Assembly (NCBI GenBank): GCA_002104895.1
Contig: MCFG01000020.1
Span: forward strand, 150,001 to 182,500
Source: Anaeromyces robustus
Lineage: Eukaryota > Neocallimastigomycota > Neocallimastigomycetes > Neocallimastigales > Neocallimastigaceae
Length of the DNA: 32,500 nucleotides
Direction: 5' to 3'
The position numbers were made by a program, and so were the translations under genes. Positions 25,907-32,500 of this stretch are shown here, in pieces. The notes below the pieces were generated by a model. It was not told where the DNA came from. It saw only the letters and a list, made by a program, of their open reading frames with translations, and searched no databases. Each line of letters starts with the position of its first letter. The stretch's first letter is position 1.

Positions 25907-26766
25907 ATGAATGAAGAAACTAAGGAAAAACTTATAAGAGCTGCCGATTTTGGAAGAAAAGCTATCCATATTGGTTTTATCCCATTAATTATTTACTTAG
26001 GTACAATATTATGAAGAAATCTAAATCATATTTTATTTATTGTGGTTAATAAATGAATTTCACAGTTCAACAATCAAAACAACACAATTTATTTAATTAG
26101 CTTTTTATGATGTTTTTTTATTTGACTCAAAAAAAAAAAAAAAAAAAGGAATTATGTAATGATGTATATAATTTGAATTTATATTGTACAATGTCAAAAT
26201 CTAATAAATAATTTTATAATAAAAAGAAAATTATAACAAAACAATTTTATATCAAAGTGAAAATAACCTAAATAATATATATAAATAAAAACATTTAATT
26301 TATACAATATATTAAATTCATATAATTAATATCAATTCTTTAAAGGATAATTTTCCATACTAAAAAAGTGTTTAAAATATAAAAAATCCATTATTAAAAA
26401 ATTATTAAAAATAAAAGCAATAATATATAATAATAATTTCAATTAATATTAAAATAATTAAGATTAAAATAAAACAAATTTTTAAAATGAAAATCGTTAT
26501 ACCTTTTCCTCCTTCAATTTTAGGAAAAAATAAAAAATTAAATCTTAATATAATAAATTAATTGAATATATAAATTAATAAATTATACTTTTATTATTAT
26601 TATTATTATTAAATATTTAATTTTAATATAATAAATTAATTGAATATAAATTATTAATGAATTATATTTAAACTTTTTTTTATTAAACATTTAAATTTTA
26701 ATAGGTTACAAGAATTCTAATCCAAAACCATCTTTATTAAGACTTATTAGTCCACTTGCTGCTTAA
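25907..26766 (+). CDS. TOM7: TOM7, small subunit of the outer-membrane protein translocase
   Basis: Two exons, 25907-26000 and 26705-26766, join in phase to 51 residues. The protein starts MNEETKEKLIRAADFGRKAI, and HIGFIPLIIYLG forms the single membrane segment. After the intron come YKNSNPKPSLLRLI and SPLAA. The TOM7 family signature (GFIPLVIYLG followed by a Pro-containing loop and a short hydrophobic tail) is clear, and the length is close to the usual 50-60. TOM7 modulates assembly and stability of the TOM complex. If the host is an anaerobic fungus, the organelle would be the hydrogenosome. The 704-base intron is more than twice as long as any other in the window and makes up most of the gene. 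It contains a GC-richer patch at 26487-26523 with a pyrimidine run and TTTTAG, a possible cryptic acceptor. The short open frame there (MKIVIPFPPSILGKNK) has no support as a gene. Confidence 0.93.
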
Positions 26767-27711
26767 ATTGATTGAACATTTCAAATTAAAGCATAATTCA
26801 TAAATAAATAATTACAAATAAAAAAAAAAAAAAAGAATATATATACATTAATTTATAAATCTATAAAATAAACATTCATTAATAATTATAAATAAATTAA
26901 TTAAAAGAAAATTAATAAAACAAAATTAGAAAAACAAAGAAAAAGAAATAACTGAAAAAATGAAATCAATTAAATAATTATAAATAATATATGAAAAAAG
27001 TATATATTTAAAATAACCAAAAAATTACAATAATAAAATAAATTAAAAAAAAAAAAAAAAAATGAGAGAAATTAAAAAGTAAAATATAAATAAAACAAAT
27101 AGTTTAATATTAGAATTATTATATTATAAATAATAAAAATATTATTTATATAATAATAATAATATTAATAATAATAATAATAAAGATTAATTATTTATGA
27201 AATATAATCCTTTTTCTTTATTTTAATACAATCAATAAATAACTTTTTATTTTTTCATTTGTTTATATAAAAATATACACTTTAAGTTTTTTTAATAAAC
27301 ATAACCAATTAAAAAAATATAAATACAAAACTTTGAAAGTATATATATATTAATAATTCAAAATAAGATATATATAAAACATAAAGGGTTATAATATATA
27401 AAAAAATTTTTTTATATTAATTAAACATGATAACATAATTTATTATGACTATGTTACGATCATATTTTTTATTAAGAATTTTTTATTTTCAAAATTATAT
27501 AAGTATTTAATAATAATTGTGTTTTAACTGTGATATAATTAATGTCATTAATTTGATTTATAATATATGAATGATTTTAATTATCCGTTTAACTTTCATG
27601 AAATAATAATTAATATGATTAATTCATATATATATATATATATATTATTATTATTATTATTATTATTATAATTATGTTTAACAAGTTTAAAAAATAAAAG
27701 ATTAATACAAT

Positions 27712-27794
<83 letters not shown>

Positions 27795-27891
27795 TTATAT
27801 TGTTGTTATACTTTTTTTTTTTTTTTTTTATTCAAAAAGTTACTTTTTTTTAATGCAAAAAGTTATAATAATAAGTTATATACATATTGAA

Positions 27892-27937
<46 letters not shown>

Positions 27938-27947
27938 TTAAATATTA
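26767..27947. other. Repeat-rich AT spacer downstream of TOM7
   Basis: No gene seen. Notable repeats are (TTTA)n at about 27711-27796 and a run of about 34 A at 27898-27931 ending just before the first ankyrin relic. An AT-dinucleotide run followed by ATT units lies at about 27627-27668. Confidence 0.7.
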
Positions 27948-28240
27948 AGATTAGTTGGACCTTTAATTATTGCTTGTTAGGATGGAAATAAAACTATAGT
28001 GAAAACTTTAATTGAACATGGAACAATTGTTAATCTAAAGGAAAAAAAATTTTCTTGATAATTAATATTATTATATTAACCCTAATTATGGAAGTGTATT
28101 AATAGAAATGAAATTAATATTGTAAAATATATGAAAAAGATATTAATAAAAAAAAAAAAAAAAACGATAGACATATAGTTCCTTTAATTAATACATTGAA
28201 CATTATCATACTAAAATATATTCTAGTGTATAAATCATCA
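27948..28240 (+). pseudogene. Ankyrin-repeat relic 1
   Basis: Fragments of ankyrin repeats can be read with stops and shifts. LVGPLIIAC, then a TAG in place of a codon, then DGNKTIVKTLIEHGTIVNLK lies at about 27951-28040, in the pattern of xxPLIxACxxGNxxIVKxLIEHGAxxN. Farther on, NIVKY at about 28119 and VPLINTLNIIILKYIL at about 28170-28220 continue the pattern. The copy is far more diverged than the gene at 5048-6720. Confidence 0.65.
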
Positions 28241-28244
28241 TGTT

Positions 28245-28555
28245 CGCTAAATATGACGTCATTATCTTCAATATATTTTTAAAAAATGCTAAAATCTATA
28301 CACTCACCAATAACTTTTACTAAATTCCATCTTTTAATATCATAATACTATATAATATAATCTTTCATATAATATTTAACGTGATCTTTAATATTTATTA
28401 TATTATTACAAAATTCAGTAATATTGAAATGTTGCTTTTATTCTTACAATAATTTATAATAATAAGTTCTTCATTATCTATCATTTTTATTTCAATGATT
28501 TTTTTTTCTAATTACTCTTCAATTTTATTTATTTCACCTTTATTTGTATGGTTAA
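28245..28555 (-). other. Weak coding-like traces on the minus strand
   Basis: Read on the minus strand, short pieces such as MIDNEELIIINYCKNKSNI, INIKDHVKYYMKDYII and RWNLVKVIGECIDFSIF occur in shifting frames separated by stops. The residue mixture looks more protein-like than the flanking DNA, which may mean a decayed gene. I recognise no family, and chance in AT-rich DNA is possible. Confidence 0.25.
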
Positions 28556-28917
28556 CAATAATACATCTTTTACTAGTACTCTTTATTATTATGAAATTAT
28601 TTTATATAATATTTTATAATGTATTATAATGTAGTACAATAAAATATATGTAGTAAATTTTCATAAAATAATTATAAAATATGTATATTATGTAATAATA
28701 AATAAAAGGCAAGTTTATATAAAATAAAATTGAAATCTACATTTCATCTCAATTTCATAATTTAGTATAAAATGTATTTTTTATTTATTAATTCCTATTT
28801 ATGCTTTTTTTTTTTTATTGTTATAAACTTTATTAAATATAAATAATAAATGAATTAAATACTTTTAAAAAAATTAATTTACTTAATTAACTTTAATAAT
28901 TTTGTAATTTTTTAATT

Positions 28918-28918
<1 letters not shown>

Positions 28919-28963
<45 letters not shown>
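28919..28963 (+). repeat. T45 homopolymer
   Basis: An uninterrupted run of 45 T, the longest homopolymer in the window. It lies between the two ankyrin relics. It may be the tail of an inserted element read from the other strand, but no element body is recognisable. Confidence 0.95.
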
Positions 28964-28968
<5 letters not shown>

Positions 28969-29119
28969 TTAATTTTTATTTATTTATTGTAACAAAAATA
29001 GCTTATTATTGTTTATGAAAATATTATTGTATTCTATTATATATTTAATAATTACAATGAATCTTTTTTTTATTAAAATTTTCTTACTGAATTTTGATTC
29101 TTTTGATTATTTCATGTGA

Positions 29120-29370
29120 ATATGAATTGAAATTATAGTAAAATATTTGAGTATAGCTCAGATGTAAATAAAAGTAGAAATGATATTAATTGTTGCATAA
29201 GAAAATGAAAAAAATAATTATAGTAAAATATTGAATTGGAATATGAAATAAATAAAAGAATACTACTTTAATTACCAATTCCTCCATTATTAAGTAAAAA
29301 TGGAGGAATTGGTAATTGAAGTTTTATTTGATAATGGAACGATCAATATTAGATATAATATATTCATAGA
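29120..29370 (+). pseudogene. Ankyrin-repeat relic 2
   Basis: Readable pieces in shifted frames are EIIVKYL at about 29128-29149, SDVNKSRNDIN at about 29158-29191, LIVA followed by a stop and ENEKNNYSKIL at about 29188-29235, and ELVIEVLFDNGTINI at about 29302-29350. Together they follow the IVKYLIExGADVNK / PLIVACENEN pattern of ankyrin units. It is probably part of the same lost gene as the relic at 27948-28240, now separated by about 900 bases that include the T45 run. Confidence 0.6.
29265..29322. repeat. Strong hairpin: 24-bp inverted repeat with 10-base loop
   Basis: Arms 29265-29288 and 29299-29322 are complementary over 24 positions, with a single T-G mismatch that would be a G-U pair in RNA. 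The inner 19 pairs are perfect (TACCAATTCCTCCATT against AATGGAGGAATTGGTA). The loop is ATTAAGTAAA. The arms are clearly richer in G+C than the surroundings. The right arm overlaps the ankyrin-like reading ELVIEVLFDNG, so an inverted duplication of coding sequence is a likely origin. No terminator or RNA gene role is established. Confidence 0.9.
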
Positions 29371-31606
<2,236 letters not shown>

Positions 31607-32500
31607 ATGTTATTCCAGAAATATTCAAATTTAATATTTACAAAAATTTTATTATTGGGAGTATTAATTCCAAATATTATTGCTACAGATTGTGATATCT
31701 TAGCTAATGCTATTGCAGCTTTAGGTGGTACTTTACAAACTGAATATGCTACCGTTACTAATTGCTGTCTTTTTAAAGGAATTACATGTGACTCTTCCAA
31801 TCGTATTTTTGATATGTAAATAAATATAAATATTATATTATTTATATAAAAATTCCATATATATATATAATACTTATAAATATTAATTATATAATAATAT
31901 TAATATATAAAATATTAGACGAATTTCAAATTTTATAAATCCACTTGGAGATCTTGATAAAGCTGTGGAAGAATTTACTAAATTAGAATTTTTAACATCA
32001 TTGTAAGTATTAAAAATTGTAATGAATGTATTAAATAATATAATGTAAATTTAGTAATATTAAGTATTTATAAATCACAACAATATTAAAATAATACTAA
32101 ATAATAAATATTAATAGGAAAATTGATAATGTTAAAACAAAAGCTGGTTCAGGAATATCAAAGAAAATTGGCCAAATAGAAAACTTAAAATATTTGTAAA
32201 TATATATATCTAAAAAAAAAATAAAAAATTATTTATTATATATTAATAATTATTCATTTTTAATATTATATTTAATATAATCTTTAAAAAATATTAAAAA
32301 TATTAAAGAACTATTACTAATAATAAGTACGATTGCACTAATACAACTATTCCTGAAGAAATTGGAAATTTAGTTAACTTAGAAACATTGTTAGTAAAAC
32401 AATAAAAAAAATTTTCTTAGTAATTTTTTTTTTTTTTAATAAAATTTATTATATTAATATTTTATAATATTTTGTATTATGTAATAATATATTTCAATAG
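31607..32500 (+). CDS. Secreted leucine-rich-repeat protein, 5' part (runs off the window)
   Basis: Four exons are visible: 31607-31815, 31919-32002, 32118-32195 and 32309-32389. A further acceptor (TTTCAATAG) ends exactly at 32500, so the gene continues beyond the window. The start at 31607 gives a typical signal peptide (basic MLFQKYSNLIFTK, then hydrophobic ILLLGVLIPNIIA), with cleavage likely before TDCDIL. An N-terminal cap NCCLFKGITCD resembles the plant-type LRR cap (CCxWxGVxC). LRR units follow: ISNFINPLGDLDKAVEEF/LEFLTSL, KIGQIENLKYL and IPEEIGNLVNLETL. Every intron falls in phase 2 at the conserved Leu of the repeat, and the internal exons are 28, 26 and 27 codons, one LRR each. Secreted or surface LRR proteins usually bind proteins or glycans. 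The ligand and any membrane anchor lie outside what can be seen. Confidence 0.88.

Noticed and set aside
26487-26562. Small open frame inside the TOM7 intron
   Set aside because: Twenty-odd codons with no recognisable family. TOM7 exons join cleanly without it. Kept only as a possible cryptic acceptor patch.

Overview
This is eukaryotic nuclear DNA of extreme A+T content, packed with AAT/ATT, AAAT/TTTA and homopolymer repeats. It has short AT-rich introns and housekeeping genes of fungal type (MTR4, ASCC2/CUE3, TAF13, TOM7). Poly-asparagine tracts, an ankyrin gene built on the INKE(N/D)NDGWTPL unit, an AAA-ATPase-like/PD-(D/E)XK gene relic and a secreted LRR gene with one repeat per exon best fit an anaerobic gut fungus (Neocallimastigomycota). 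That assignment is inferred from composition and gene families, not from a search.

The window has three parts. The left third (about 1-10.5 kb) is accessory and decayed. It holds a multiply broken AAA-ATPase-like/PD-(D/E)XK pseudogene (380-2440), a 14-unit ankyrin-repeat gene with a frame break near its start (5048-6720), and a truncated, frameshifted relic of an RNA polymerase second-largest subunit (RPB2-like, minus strand, 7186-9000). The RPB2-like relic looks more divergent than a host Pol I/II/III subunit should be, so a viral or linear-plasmid origin is plausible. A roughly 330-360 bp sequence lies in direct orientation at both ends of this block (45-376 and 10075-10437). A second direct-repeat pair (4564-4722 and 7024-7172) brackets the ankyrin gene and ends where the RPB2 relic begins.

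The middle (10.5-26.8 kb) is a housekeeping block whose exons I could assemble with consistent reading phase: ASCC2/CUE3 (minus, 7 exons, 921 aa), TAF13 (plus, 2 exons, 117 aa), MTR4 (minus, 10 exons, 1053 aa), a zinc-finger/Nudix-fold protein (plus, 6 exons, about 480 aa) and TOM7 (plus, 2 exons, 51 aa). ASCC2 and TAF13 are head to head across 400 bp, TAF13 and MTR4 tail to tail, and MTR4 and the Nudix gene head to head across 1.7 kb. MTR4 (nuclear exosome helicase) and ASCC2/CUE3 (ribosome quality control) both serve RNA surveillance, but nothing shows that they are co-regulated.

The right end (26.8-32.5 kb) is repeat-rich DNA with ankyrin-gene relics and a striking 24-bp-arm hairpin. It ends in the 5' part of a secreted leucine-rich-repeat gene that runs off the window. 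No tRNA, rRNA or CRISPR was seen. The most unusual items are the RPB2-like relic inside a repeat-bounded island, the charge-inverted Nudix box, and the frequent use of AAG as a 3' splice site.
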